Shown here: piece after piece, positions 31,652-41,665 of the stretch | Numbering within the stretch: position 1 is the first letter of the stretch | Layout: each line of letters begins with the position of its first letter | Assembly: GCF_002234675.1 (NCBI RefSeq) | Contig: NC_019866.2 | Span: forward strand, 15,095,261-15,159,260 | Source of the DNA: Oryzias latipes | Taxonomy: Eukaryota > Chordata > Actinopteri > Beloniformes > Adrianichthyidae | Direction: 5' to 3' | Length of the DNA stretch: 64,000 nucleotides | Notes under the pieces: model-generated | Seen by the model: the letters and a program-made list of their open reading frames with translations, nothing else | What the model was told of the DNA's origin: nothing | Database searches by the model: none | Made by a program: the position numbers and the translations under genes

Positions 31652-33863
31652 CCATAGTTGTATAATATTTCTCTAATAAGTTCATCATACCCCCTGTTGA
31701 GACATGGCAAGGCCCATGACTCAAAATTGCTGCCCATTTGTACATGGATTTTGGTAAAATAGGTTTACCTTCTGTGCTGACATAAAGACCTTGTTCCAAC
31801 TTTGCTCCCTTTTTCAACCATAAATCTTTTTCTTGTTTCGGTGCACTGTGTTGCATTTCCTTTAAAACATCAGCGGTTGCATCTGCAGTCACATTTGTGC
31901 ATATTTCTACATCTTTTGTTGCAGCTTGCTTTGCTGTTGCATCTGCAAAGGCATTTCCTTTAGAAATATCATCTGTTTTTCGTGTGTGTCCCTCGCATTT
32001 ACATATTGCCACTTTAGATGGTAACATTACAGCAGTCAATAATTCTTTCAGTAAGTCTACATGCGTTACTGGTTTTCCTGTTGACGTTTTAAACCCTCTG
32101 TTCTTCCACTGTTGACAAAACAAATGCACTGTAGCAAACGCATATTGGCTATCAGTATAGATCGTAACTGGCTTATCTTTAAACAGTTTGCATGCTTCAG
32201 TTAAGGCTGTCAACTCTGCTGATTGTGCTGAGTAATTTCCAGGCAGGGGTCCTGCCTTCAAAACCTTATCTTGAGTTACAACAGCAAAACCCACTTTGTT
32301 TCTGCCTGTTTCATCTTTCTTTGCTGACCCATCAACAAAAACTATTTCCCCCTCAGTTAGTGGTACATCTGATAAGTCTGGTCTCGGCTTGTAAACTAAA
32401 GTTGTTTCTTGTAAGCAATTGTGAGGTTCTCCATCTTCTGGTGTAGGCATCAGCGTAGCTGGATTCAATGTAGTACACCTTTCAACAGTCAGGTGAGGCT
32501 GTGAAACTAATGTAGCTAAACATGATAAGTGTCTTGCTGGTGATAAAAATGTCATTTTAGTTTGTAATAGTAAAACTGAAACTGCATGCGGCACATACAG
32601 AGTAAGCTTGTGGAAAAGCACTACTTCAGCTGAGCTTTCCACTGCCATTGCTGCTGCTATCACTGCTTGAACACAAGGAGGTGTTGCTCTTGCTACAGGA
32701 TCTAATTTTGAAGAATAAAATGCCACAGGTCTCTGTTTATCTCCATATTTTTGTAACAAAACAGATGTCATAAATCCATCTCTACAGTCTACAGTTTGAC
32801 TGAAAGGTTTACTGTAATCTGGAAGAGCTAACACTGTTGTTCTGGCTAATGCTTGTTTTAATTCACAAAATGCTTTTACACCTTGTTCTGTCCATTTAAT
32901 TTTATCATAAGCTGCCATAGGTGCTTCATAAATCAATTCTTGTAGTGGGGCTGCTATTTCAGCATAGTTTGGAATCCACATGCGACAGTAATTACATAAC
33001 CCTAAAAATGACATCATTTGTTTCTTTGTTAAGAGTTGTGGTGCTGATAAAATCGCCACTTTTCTGTCTTCATTTAATTTTCTACCCTGAGATGTTAAAG
33101 TATGGCCTAAATATTTAACTTGTGGGGTCCATAGCTGTAATTTATCTTTGTTTACTTTGTTTCCAGTCTCTGCCAAATAAGTCAATAAAGCTATGGTGTC
33201 TTTTTTACAAAACTCCTGTGAGGTTGATGCTATGAGAATGTCATCTACATAAGTTATGATTTGACTTTTCATAGGTGGCTCAAATCCCGCTAAACAGTTT
33301 GAAATAGCATCAGAAAAAATGGTAGGACTTTCTGCATAGCCCTGAGGTAGTCTTGTATAAGTGTACTTCTTTCCTTCAAAAGTAAATGCAAACCAATATT
33401 GACTATCTGGGTGTAAGGGGACTGAAAAAAATGCATTACTTAGATCGATTACTGAAAACCATTCTGCTCTTGGATCTAAGGTATTTAACAAAGTGTGTGG
33501 ATCTGGTACATTAGGTGCTCTTTGTACAACTGCATCATTTACTGGTCTCAGATCTTGAACCATCCTCCAAGATGTAGAAGGAGGAGCCTTTTTAACTGGG
33601 AAAATTGGTGTGTTACAAGGTGACTCTGGGCACTGTACTAACACTCCTGCTTTGTACAGTTCATCTATCACAGGCCTTATTCCCTCTTTTGCATCATCCT
33701 TTAAAGGATATTGTTTTTTCCGTGGAGTATATTCTGTCTTCCCTCTAATGACCACTGGTGGGCAACCTTTAATTAACCCTACATCTGCTGGCCCTTTAGT
33801 CCAAAGTGACTGTGGAAGATCTTTAAGAGAATCTTCCTCTTCCTCTGTCAACATAATTTTCAC
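31652..33863 (-). pseudogene. Retroviral pol: reverse transcriptase, RNase H, integrase start
   Basis: The frame contains the RT fingers/palm (LRPVND, LPQGYAESPTIF), the YVDD active site near residue 205, a connection region, RNase H with FVDGSA, IYTDSQYAF and GNAFADATAKQA, and the first histidine part of the integrase HHCC zinc finger, where the 754-bp insertion cuts it. It directly follows, in the same frame, a TGA at 33864-33866 that separates it from the protease frame. It begins with GTG, so it is not an independent gene but the continuation of pro. Codons beyond 31652 in the same frame belong to the insertion. Confidence 0.9.
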
Positions 33864-34769
33864 TCAGCTTCTTCTGTCAGTCAGATGCACATTAGCCTGT
33901 GTAATCACTACCCAGTTTAATGCAATCTTTTTAAACTTAGTTTCAGGATTGGTAGAAATCCCAGTTTCCGGATCAGTCTGCCAGTTCAAAGTATAAGTCA
34001 CTTCCTGCACATGTTCTTTCATTTCTTCACATTTTTCTCGTGAAGCTTTAGTACAAGAAATAAATGGAACTGCATCTGCCATTTGTTTCCAACTTGTCAC
34101 TCTTTCTGTATACATTAAATTTTTTGCTTCTGGTGTAACTGTCACAGTACAGAAACTAGTTTCATCTTTCCAATAAAAATCATTTATTGTACATTTTTGA
34201 AAACCTAGTTTACTCACTGCTTCATCATATCTCCTGTCAGGGCCAGGAGACTTTTTGCATCTTAACATGACATACAGATTTTCTGGAGACATAAAATCTG
34301 CATGGGGTGACACTCTGGCTTTTGCTTTTTCCATTAAGTTTTTTGCAGTCTGTCCAAGATCAGTTTTCGGTAGATCTAAAGTCCAATAATAGTATGGTTC
34401 ACCTCTGCCTTCTAGCACACAGATGTCTGTATCTGGGCAACGTCGTGCTTGCATCCCCCCTTCTCTGGTGGGGTAAATTCCTAACTTTAATCTTATCATG
34501 ACATCTCTCCCTAAAAGATTAAAAGGACAGTTTGGTGCTAAAACCACAGGAATGCTTGTTGTTTCATTAGTGTCAGGATTTTCAAAACAAACTGGTTTAC
34601 TCAAATGTTTAGTTTCAATTTGACCATCTGCAGATCTCATTTGTATTGTTTTATTTGACTTAGGAAAATCATTGTAATGACTTTTTATCACAGTTCTACA
34701 AGCCCCTGAGTCACAAAGAAAAACAAACGGTTGTCCCTGAACATAAAGAGTTATTTCTGGCTTTTCCAT
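33864..34769 (-). pseudogene. Retroviral protease and pol N-terminus
   Basis: An aspartic protease with the active site FLCDSGACRTVI near residue 20 and the downstream NLLGRDVM motif, followed by a long linker towards reverse transcriptase. Its frame is continuous with gag across one TGA (34866-34868) and 32 further codons, the layout of viruses that make Gag-Pro-Pol by stop-codon readthrough. It ends with a second in-frame TGA (33864-33866) before RT, a probable nonsense mutation. Confidence 0.85.
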
Positions 34770-34865
34770 AAGACAAACTTCAGTGAGATCTAAAAATTCA
34801 TCACAAATTGGTTGAATTTCTGGTTCAGATTCATTGTTAATCTTGACATTACTTCTACCATCTAG

Positions 34866-36380
34866 TCAATCTGATTTCTTTCTTTCGGGACAATCTCTCA
34901 ACCAATGATCTCTCTGTCCACAAATCCAACATCCATCATCAACCTGCTCTGACCCTCTGTTGCTACTTTCTCTAAACCTTCCTCTAAAACTTCCTTTAAA
35001 ATTTCCTTTTCCACGACCACGCCCTTGGCCACGTCCACGATTTCTTCCTCTGTTCATGTTCCTTCCAAAAAACACATCACTACTTTCCTCCTGCCAAAAT
35101 GTATCTACACTTTGATTTCTAACTTTCTTCTTATTCACCATCACCTTTTCTGCATGAACAGCAAAATTCATAAACTGTTGTAGTGCTCCTGTAGGTAGAT
35201 CAATGTAATGCTTCCTTATCCAGTCTGCAATCTCTGGTCTCATAGCTTGCAGTAAGGCTTGTTTCAGCTGCTGTCTATAGGCACCATCATCATTATCATC
35301 ATCTCTGAGTCCACTGTTAGCTTTAAAAACTTCTTCAAATCTGACTCTAAAATCAGACACTAACTCTCCATCTTTTTGTTTAGTTTGACCAATCTTTCCA
35401 TAGTCAGGTCTCATTGGAAAGGCTTCTCTAATTCTTTGTCCTAAAAGTGTAAGACTTTGAATTAACTCTTGACTGTTATGTGGAAGAGGTCTGGGTGGAT
35501 CGTCATCATTCATAGGATTCCAATTTCCCTTTACTTTTGCCCAGTCTGCTTTCATAGCAGTCATCCATGCTTGCTGACATTCAATGCCATTCAGATGATA
35601 AGCTCTCTGAACTTCCATCATTTGCTCATGAAAATCCTGTGGATTTTCCCTGTGAGAGATAACTCCCTCTACTGCCTTCTTAACATCCTCCACTGTCCAG
35701 GTCCTAAACACAAGAAGTGTAGGTCTCTGGCCATCTTCTCCAGCTCTAGGATTGGGCACTTCAATCATTGGAAATGTCTCAGCAAGTTCAGATGACCCTC
35801 CAGCTTCTTCCAAACCAACCCGCATAGTTTTACTCCATTCAAGTTTTTTCCCTATTCCTCTTAACGTCATTTTTTCTTTTTCTGGTTTATTTAAATCAGT
35901 CAGTGGTGGGTAAAGACCCGTCAAGGAAGGAGCAGTTGGCCCCTCATAGGGAGGGGGTGAGAAAACAGCTGGATTCTCTTCCCCCCCTTCTTCATCACGT
36001 CCCTGCTCACCCTGCAGCTCAGCTGCAGCCTGCTGCAGGGGTCTTGGTCTTATCACAACTGATTCATCATCCTCTTTTTTAGCAATCAGACATGCTTCCC
36101 TAGTTTTACTTTTCTGAATGCCATTCTTTCTTTTTGTTGCTTCATTTAACCACAGTTTAGCACAAATTAATTCTTCACTACTTTTTGTTTCTTTTTTATT
36201 TTTTATTTTGTTTTTAATTTGTAACCTTTGAACTAATTCAGTACATGCCTGTACTCCAAGATTCCCCTTAAAATTGTAGTTTTTATCCCATTTTCTCAAG
36301 AACGTAGTTGAGCCTGGATGAGCTCTTTCCATGTATTTTGAATCCCCTGTTAATTCTACTTTTCTATTTGAATTCCCCAT
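34866..36380 (-). CDS. Retroviral gag (intact frame, 504 aa)
   Basis: Starts MGNSN, giving a glycine at position 2 for myristoylation. A PPPY late-domain motif lies in the proline-rich part (about residue 145), followed by a capsid-like helical region. Near the C-terminus there is an arginine-glycine-rich stretch (RGRGQGRGRGKG) and a single CCHC zinc knuckle (CWICGQRDHWLRDC). The frame is uninterrupted to a TGA at 34866, whose 3' context is CTAG. Gag would form the particle core; with pol and env broken this copy could at most supply Gag. Confidence 0.92.
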   Translation of the reverse strand: MGNSNRKVELTGDSKYMERAHPGSTTFLRKWDKNYNFKGNLGVQACTELVQRLQIKNKIKNKKETKSSEELICAKLWLNEATKRKNGIQKSKTREACLIAKKEDDESVVIRPRPLQQAAAELQGEQGRDEEGGEENPAVFSPPPYEGPTAPSLTGLYPPLTDLNKPEKEKMTLRGIGKKLEWSKTMRVGLEEAGGSSELAETFPMIEVPNPRAGEDGQRPTLLVFRTWTVEDVKKAVEGVISHRENPQDFHEQMMEVQRAYHLNGIECQQAWMTAMKADWAKVKGNWNPMNDDDPPRPLPHNSQELIQSLTLLGQRIREAFPMRPDYGKIGQTKQKDGELVSDFRVRFEEVFKANSGLRDDDNDDGAYRQQLKQALLQAMRPEIADWIRKHYIDLPTGALQQFMNFAVHAEKVMVNKKKVRNQSVDTFWQEESSDVFFGRNMNRGRNRGRGQGRGRGKGNFKGSFRGRFRESSNRGSEQVDDGCWICGQRDHWLRDCPERKKSD

Positions 36381-37117
36381 TTGTTTTTTTTGTTTTTTTT
36401 ATTTTTTTATTATTTACGTTAGTCACAGAGTGTGATCAGAACCAACAGAGAATGCCTCTCAGGACCGAATTTCACTCCCCGTGCAACAAGCTTCTAGGTC
36501 AGACCTATTGTCTGATCCGGTCACACGTTTAGGGTCCTCCCAGGAGCAAAACACGTTTTAGACTCTGGGTTCCTTTCACCTAAAGCCAAATGAGATGAAA
36601 TCTTGTTCTATTTCAACAAGCAGCCTTGTGTTAACACCGCAAGGTTTCCAGCTGCTCACTGTTTCGAACAAGTTCACTCCTTTCACACAGGCACACACAT
36701 TCACACCAAAGAAAACTTTTTATTTTTATTTATTTTTAAATTTTAATAGGCCTTTTAGGGACTTGAACCCTCTAACGCGTTTTAGGCTGCAGGACTCGAA
36801 CCTACACCTTTATACAGAATTCTGGACTTTTCCGGGACTTTAAACCCACACGTGTTTTAGGCAACAGGACTTGAACCTGTCCCTCAGAATTCTGGGCCAC
36901 TTCGGGGACTCGAACCCCTGTAAAAGCGCTTTACTTGCCTTGTTGCTGTGGTCTGACTGGTTCACGGATAACGTCAATCCGGACCCAGGGATCAGACCAG
37001 TCGATTGGCCGGCGTAGAATTCACTACGACGGACTTTCCTCCGCAGACCTAGTCTCACGGGCTGTCGACAGACTTCAATCGGCATGGTCCTCCCCCCAAG
37101 GACGCAGATATGTTGTC
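36381..37117 (-). other. Retroviral 5' leader
   Basis: About 740 bp between PBS and gag, without open frames of note. The part at 36750-36920 consists of imperfect ~75-bp direct repeats that contain four copies of a tRNA T-arm-like motif (listed separately). Confidence 0.8.
36755..36918 (-). repeat. Leader repeats with four B-box-like motifs
   Basis: GGACTTGAACC or GGACTCGAACC occurs at 36759, 36792, 36867 and 36906 on the + strand. On the viral (-) strand these read GGTTCRAGTCC, the consensus of the tRNA T-arm and pol III B box. TTTTAGGC(TG/AA)CAGGACT and CAGAATTCTGG recur about 75 bp apart, so the block arose by tandem duplication. Confidence 0.8.
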
Positions 37118-37118
37118 A

Positions 37119-37135
37119 TCCGGCTCGAAGGACCA
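37119..37135 (-). promoter_or_regulatory. Primer-binding site, complementary to tRNA-Tyr
   Basis: TCCGGCTCGAAGGACCA on the + strand equals the 3' end of vertebrate tRNA-Tyr including CCA, five bases from the LTR edge. Identification is from memory of the tRNA-Tyr acceptor/T-arm sequence. Confidence 0.8.
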
Positions 37136-37140
37136 AAGAA

Positions 37141-37553
37141 TGTCAGATAAATGCATCTAAACATTAAAGAAAAACACAATTAGAAATAATAGACCACAGC
37201 AAGAATCAAGTTTCTCATGCACGAGGGAGAAGAAGCCAGTGTGACAGAAGACAACCAACACGCTGCTCTTCTCAAAGGTCTGCCTCTCCCTGTGCACCTT
37301 TTATTAAGAACACAAGAAGGAGGTAACAGTTTCAGGACAAAGAGAAAAAGTTCATTAGGGGGTGTTGTATAATGACCCATTTGGTGGATTCTAACTTCAA
37401 AGTGTGTCGTAAACCCCCCTCTCTTCCTTGCTGGGATGAGAAGCAGATGAACAAACACACAACTGTTTTCAGAAGAGGTAAAAAGGTCAATCTAAGTTAA
37501 CATTTAAAGAAATACATTTAAACAATGATAATAATAAAACAAATTCCTTCACA
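37141..37553 (-). repeat. 5' LTR of the endogenous retrovirus
   Basis: 413 bp, with the same TG...CA ends as the 3' LTR. It differs mainly by two indels and a few substitutions, so the insertion is fairly recent. It supplies promoter and start of transcription for the - strand provirus. Confidence 0.95.
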
Positions 37554-37558
37554 GTATG

Positions 37559-37912
37559 TCCACCTATGTTCAATGTTTCTCAATAGTTCAACCAAGTTAT
37601 TGTTGATTAAAATCTTTTATATGGTTAAAGACCCTGTATTTCTTTATTTTCCTTACTTTCTTTTCAAACATACAGTTAAAAAATACTAGAAAAAGCAGAA
37701 GGAACAATAAAAATAGGATTACACAGCAAAACAAAGAACAAACAAAACAAAAAAATAGAAATGCCTTGGGTTGCCTTGGCTCTATAGGTTTTTTTTAACA
37801 TTATCCAAGTCCTTATAATGACATTATTTTTGTTAGTCATTTTCTTTCATCTTTTTTGACCAACATCAAATGTATTTCCTCCCCTACTTTTTTCCCATTT
37901 CTGCTGTGTTGG
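37559..37912 (-). mobile_element. 3' part of an old L1-type LINE
   Basis: AT-rich sequence between the retrovirus and the Merlin transposon. Its right edge continues, after removal of Merlin and one copy of CAATTCTG, into the LINE C-terminal relic at 44920-45302. No open frame remains. The assignment rests on this continuity. Confidence 0.5.
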
Positions 37913-37920
37913 CAATTCTG

Positions 37921-38892
37921 GGTAACACTTTATAATAAGATTCCTTAACAAGCTTTGTTAACGCATTAATAAGCATTATAATAGAAATTTTAGGGTGTTA
38001 GTAAGACATTTATTAGTACAATAAGTCTAATAAGGTTTATTAAAGTACTTAGTTAACACATTTACAAGCATTATTATTAGGATGTTTTTAAGATGCTAAT
38101 GATTCATTTATTGACATTATAGATGCCTAACAAATCTGTCAGTGTTAATAAGCTTAATAACATTTATTAACAACCTTTGTTAACAAATTAAGAAGTATTA
38201 TTTTTGTTTGGGGTTCTAGTAAGACATTTATTAGCATTATAGATGTCTCATACTAACCTTAGTGTTAATATGCTTAATAGGTTTGATTAGCTAACTTCAC
38301 TTCCATTAGCTAACTTCCATTATCAATGTGCAAGATGCTAGTAAGATATTTATTAGCATTATAGATGTCTTGCAAATACCTGATAGTGTTAATAAGATTC
38401 ATTAATATCTAAAGTCAGACTATTGTCTTCAAAGTCCACATTACTAAACTGCTTAAGAGCTTAACAAACGTATTAACTAACTTTGTTAGCAGTTTATTGA
38501 ATGTTTTGCAGCACCTCAACTAAAGTGTGACCAAAGTCCACATTACTAAACTGCTTATAAGCTTAACAAACGTATTAACTAACTTTGTTAGCAGTTTATT
38601 GAATGTTTTGCAGCACCTCAACTAAAGTGTGACCAAAGTCCACATTACTAAACTGCTTATAAGCTTAACAAACGTATTAACTAACTTTGTTAGCAGTTTA
38701 TTGAATGTTTTGCAGCACCTCAACTAAAGTGTGACCAAAGTCCACATTACTAAACTGCTTATAAGCTTAACAAACGTATTAACTAACTTTGTTAGCAGTT
38801 TATTGAATGTTTTGCAGCACCTCAACTAAGGTGTCGGATGTTTTTACCACAAACAACCACAAAGCATAAAGCTTGTAAAAAGAACTTTATAA
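37921..38892 (+). repeat. Left terminal inverted repeat of Merlin
   Basis: About 970 bp matched by the reverse complement of 43944-44911, from GGTAACAC to AGCTTGTAAAAAGAACTTTA. Much of it is built from short variants of TTAATAAGCATTAT-like motifs, and its inner part holds four 102-bp tandem units (about 38430-38838). Confidence 0.93.
38430..38838. repeat. Four 102-bp tandem units in the left TIR
   Basis: Units begin with CAAAGTCCACATTACTAAAC at about 38430, 38531, 38633 and 38735 and are almost identical. The first differs slightly (CTTAAGAGC for CTTATAAGC). Mirror-image units occupy 44000-44404. Confidence 0.92.
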
Positions 38893-39052
38893 CATTAAAA
38901 CAGACTAAACATACAAAAATCTTTCTGTAAAAGAAATATAAAAATGAATTCAGTCACAATTTCAAACTACGGTAAATAAATAAGGCATCGAGAAATAAAG
39001 CCAGATTGTTTTGACAATCAATTTTTAAGTCTAACTGAAGTAAATCAGTGAA

Positions 39053-41310
39053 TCACTTGTACTTTTTTTTTATATCATGAAGTAACCTTCCAAGGATGCC
39101 ATTACTGTGTTTTTTAGCTAGCCACTCGTTCCACTCAATCACACACAGGTGCTCTTGTAAAAGGTTTTCGGTTCGATTTCCTCGAAGCCTCCATACTTTT
39201 TCTTTGTATGTCCGCCATGCCCTTTCAAGGTGTTGTGTGTGAGCACCAGTGTGTGCATCTACGTATGTCTGACTGTGATTGACAGTGTAGTGTTTGTATC
39301 CAAGTGCTTGGAGCACACGGTATGCTCGCCATTCATCACTAATGATAGTAGATCCAGGTTTTACATGGTGTGCAATTAGAGGCACAAGTTCTGTGCGACT
39401 TCTTTTTTCAACAAGTCGCAGAACTGGCTTTCCACTCCTCTGGCCACGAACTCCCAGCATGCCAAAAACCCATTTCTTCCTCTTCCATGCTCCTGACAGT
39501 CTTCCTCTTCCATACTGTTTGAATGAATAGAGAAGGAAAAAAATAATTTAAGTACGGTTTATACAAATGCCTGGCTTATGATTTTTTTAAAAAGAAAAAC
39601 AGAACATAACTAACTATTCAGGAATAAATATTGAGATATTCAGTATATGCACAGATTTACTCAATAAGGAATTGTTAGTCCTAATTTTTATTGCTCACTT
39701 ATTATTAAAAGATTAAGATAGTGTTCTGTGATCCATGGAATATGCTCAGGGGATATAAGGACACTGCTCAAATTGATCCAAATTCAACATTTTTGAAACT
39801 TTTGAAACAATATGGTAAGTTAACAAGTTTGACTGACACACACACTTAATTACACATTAAATAATGCATTGCCTTTACCTTTCTTTTATGTCTGAAGTGA
39901 CTCTCATCAATGACAACAAATTCATGTTGTCCACCAATGATTTGTCCATTTCTTAATCTCATTCGTTCCACGGCCGTTGTGCAGACCTCACGTATTTTTT
40001 TTGCCATCTTGGTGAGTGTGGCTGAACTTGCTGCGATGTCATCCTCTATCATGTCTATCTGTCGTAGACGCAAACCTTGGGAAAACCTAAGGACAGACAA
40101 AACAATTTTTCTCAACTCATGCCCCGAGTAAAGAAACACGGGATAAAATGGTATCAAATCAAGCTACAATAAATCAATAAATTCATTGAAAAAAAAAGTA
40201 ACTATGAAATTTTTACTTAATGGCCCTTGAAAGGCTCCATACTAAGCCACATCAAGATGTAATAAGGGCCAAAACCATGTGAATCCTCGAGAAGCAAATC
40301 GGATTAAAACTAAGTTTAACCTATAAAATTTCAACAAATTTAGCTCTAACCAGCATTGTGATGCTTATTTTATTATTTTACATAGCATAGGCTTAGACAA
40401 GTTTCATTTCTTGGTAAATTTGTCCAACTTTCAAAAGTAATGCACTGTCAAAGTGAAAGTAAAACAGTTAGATTTATATGTAAAATGTACTTAAATAATT
40501 TTGATCTGTCAAATAATTTAAGTTTTTATCTTTACCAGGTGCTAGTTGTGAAACAGAGATACATATGTCATCACGTTGAGCACGTCTGGAAATACGATTT
40601 TCTTTTTCCCTCCAGTTTTTGTTTTTTTATGCGGTTATACAGACTTCAGAAGTAAGTCTTCCATGAAATATGCTATGGTGGATACAAATAACCATGGTAT
40701 CTGTTGCTTTTTTTTCCTCTGAGTTTAACAACAGTGAAGCTGTACAGCTTAAACAAAATAATTGTATTTAAATTGCTATAGATTACAAGTGAGATCTAAC
40801 TGGCCGAAAGGAAAATTACAAGTACATAGCCACTAGTTGTAGGTATACAGTACCACCTTGTGAATGGTGTATATGCAGAGTAGAGAGTCACATGATAGAC
40901 TACATACCTAAATATGAACTGCATCCAGTCAAAAAGGGATATTTTAGAACGCTGGAACAGAGACTTGTATCTTATGGACTTTACACTGTTTCTTCCTCTA
41001 TGTGCGGCCCGCTGACATGTCCTGCAGAATAAAAAAATATACACAAAAAATCGGTATTCATCATAATCACATTTTTGTTAATTTGTAATAACTATAGTTC
41101 TCATTGATTGCATTTCAAGAAGAACCTAACTTACCAAGTGTAATGATCTTTGGTCTTCCATTTCTTCAACTTCATTCTCCTTAAGCAGATGCTGCATTTC
41201 ATTTTCTGCCTTAGAAGCTTGTTTTTCTGCATCCATTTAATTAGTTTAAGGGTTTTTCTTTTGGATCTGCCCTCAAAAATTAGCTTCCGTAATTTTTTTA
41301 CCAATGTCAT
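39053..41310 (-). CDS. Merlin transposase (4 exons, 319 aa)
   Basis: Exons 41310-41135, 41021-40908, 40086-39879 and 39514-39053 join in frame through GT/AG sites to 960 nt including the stop. The start (MTLVKKLRKLIFEGR) follows an A-rich context. An N-terminal zinc-ribbon-like part (CSIC, then a later cysteine and histidine) precedes the segment SLFQRSKISLFDW typical of ISXO2/IS1016-type transposases. The catalytic acids lie in FVVIDESHF (exon 3), IISDEWRAY (exon 4) and HTQHLERAWRTYK, giving D, D and E, with the family's VNHSQTYVDAHTGAHTQ block in between. The enzyme would cut and join the GGTAAC ends in the nucleus. It is transcribed divergently from the cargo gene. No lesion was seen. Confidence 0.9.
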
Positions 41311-41665
41311 TTTTTTCTTTCAAGAATTTTACAACTGATTTAAATTTTCTGGCTTCTCCCTCCAAAATGCCTGCACTTGCTGATCAAATCAACGTCAACG
41401 TATCGCCACTACCGTAAGAGCTCTAGGAAACATGCAGTGAAATTAAACTTTACTAACCTGTTGGCAGTTCACATTAACATAGTGCGCTTGCGCAATTTTC
41501 AGAGTTCTACAGTTTGGTACTCTGATCTGTATTTTTTTTAAATAACCTTTATTGAACCCTCTGATCGGTCACTGCTTTGGTAGATGTAAGGTCCTTTTGC
41601 GCATGCGCAGAGTGATAAGGTCGCCGTTAGAGTTTGGGGTGCTACATCTTCTTTAACTAGCCACC
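41311..41665. promoter_or_regulatory. Bidirectional promoter of the Merlin transposon
   Basis: 355 bp separate the two start codons. It contains the perfect palindrome TGCGCATGCGCA (41598-41609), the NRF1 consensus, and a one-mismatch version TGCGCTTGCGCA (41483-41494). There is no TATA box at a convincing distance for either gene. The right-hand gene has an ideal start context (GCCACCATG). Confidence 0.75.

Larger units (their letters stand above)
27684..37553 (-). mobile_element. Endogenous retrovirus, near-complete provirus
   Basis: Two LTRs enclose PBS, leader, gag, pro, pol and env in that order on the - strand, and GTATG (27679-27683 and 37554-37558) is a 5-bp target-site duplication. 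The YVDD reverse transcriptase, GPY/F-type integrase tail, single-zinc-knuckle Gag, CX6CC envelope and same-frame gag/pro arrangement point to a gamma/epsilon-like fish retrovirus. The copy is defective: stops in pol, a 754-bp insertion in integrase and a frameshift in env. Confidence 0.95.

Noticed and set aside
31309..31660. Extra C-terminal domain of the retroviral pol frame
   Set aside because: These codons lie within the 754-bp inserted retroposon and are open by chance.
36755..36918. Cluster of tRNA genes suggested by repeated GGTTCGAGTCC
   Set aside because: No acceptor stem, D-arm or anticodon arm can be built around the motifs. They are direct repeats in a retroviral leader.
38430..38838. 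CRISPR-like array of 102-bp repeats
   Set aside because: The units are directly abutting without spacers, occur mirrored in both TIRs and lie in a eukaryotic transposon.
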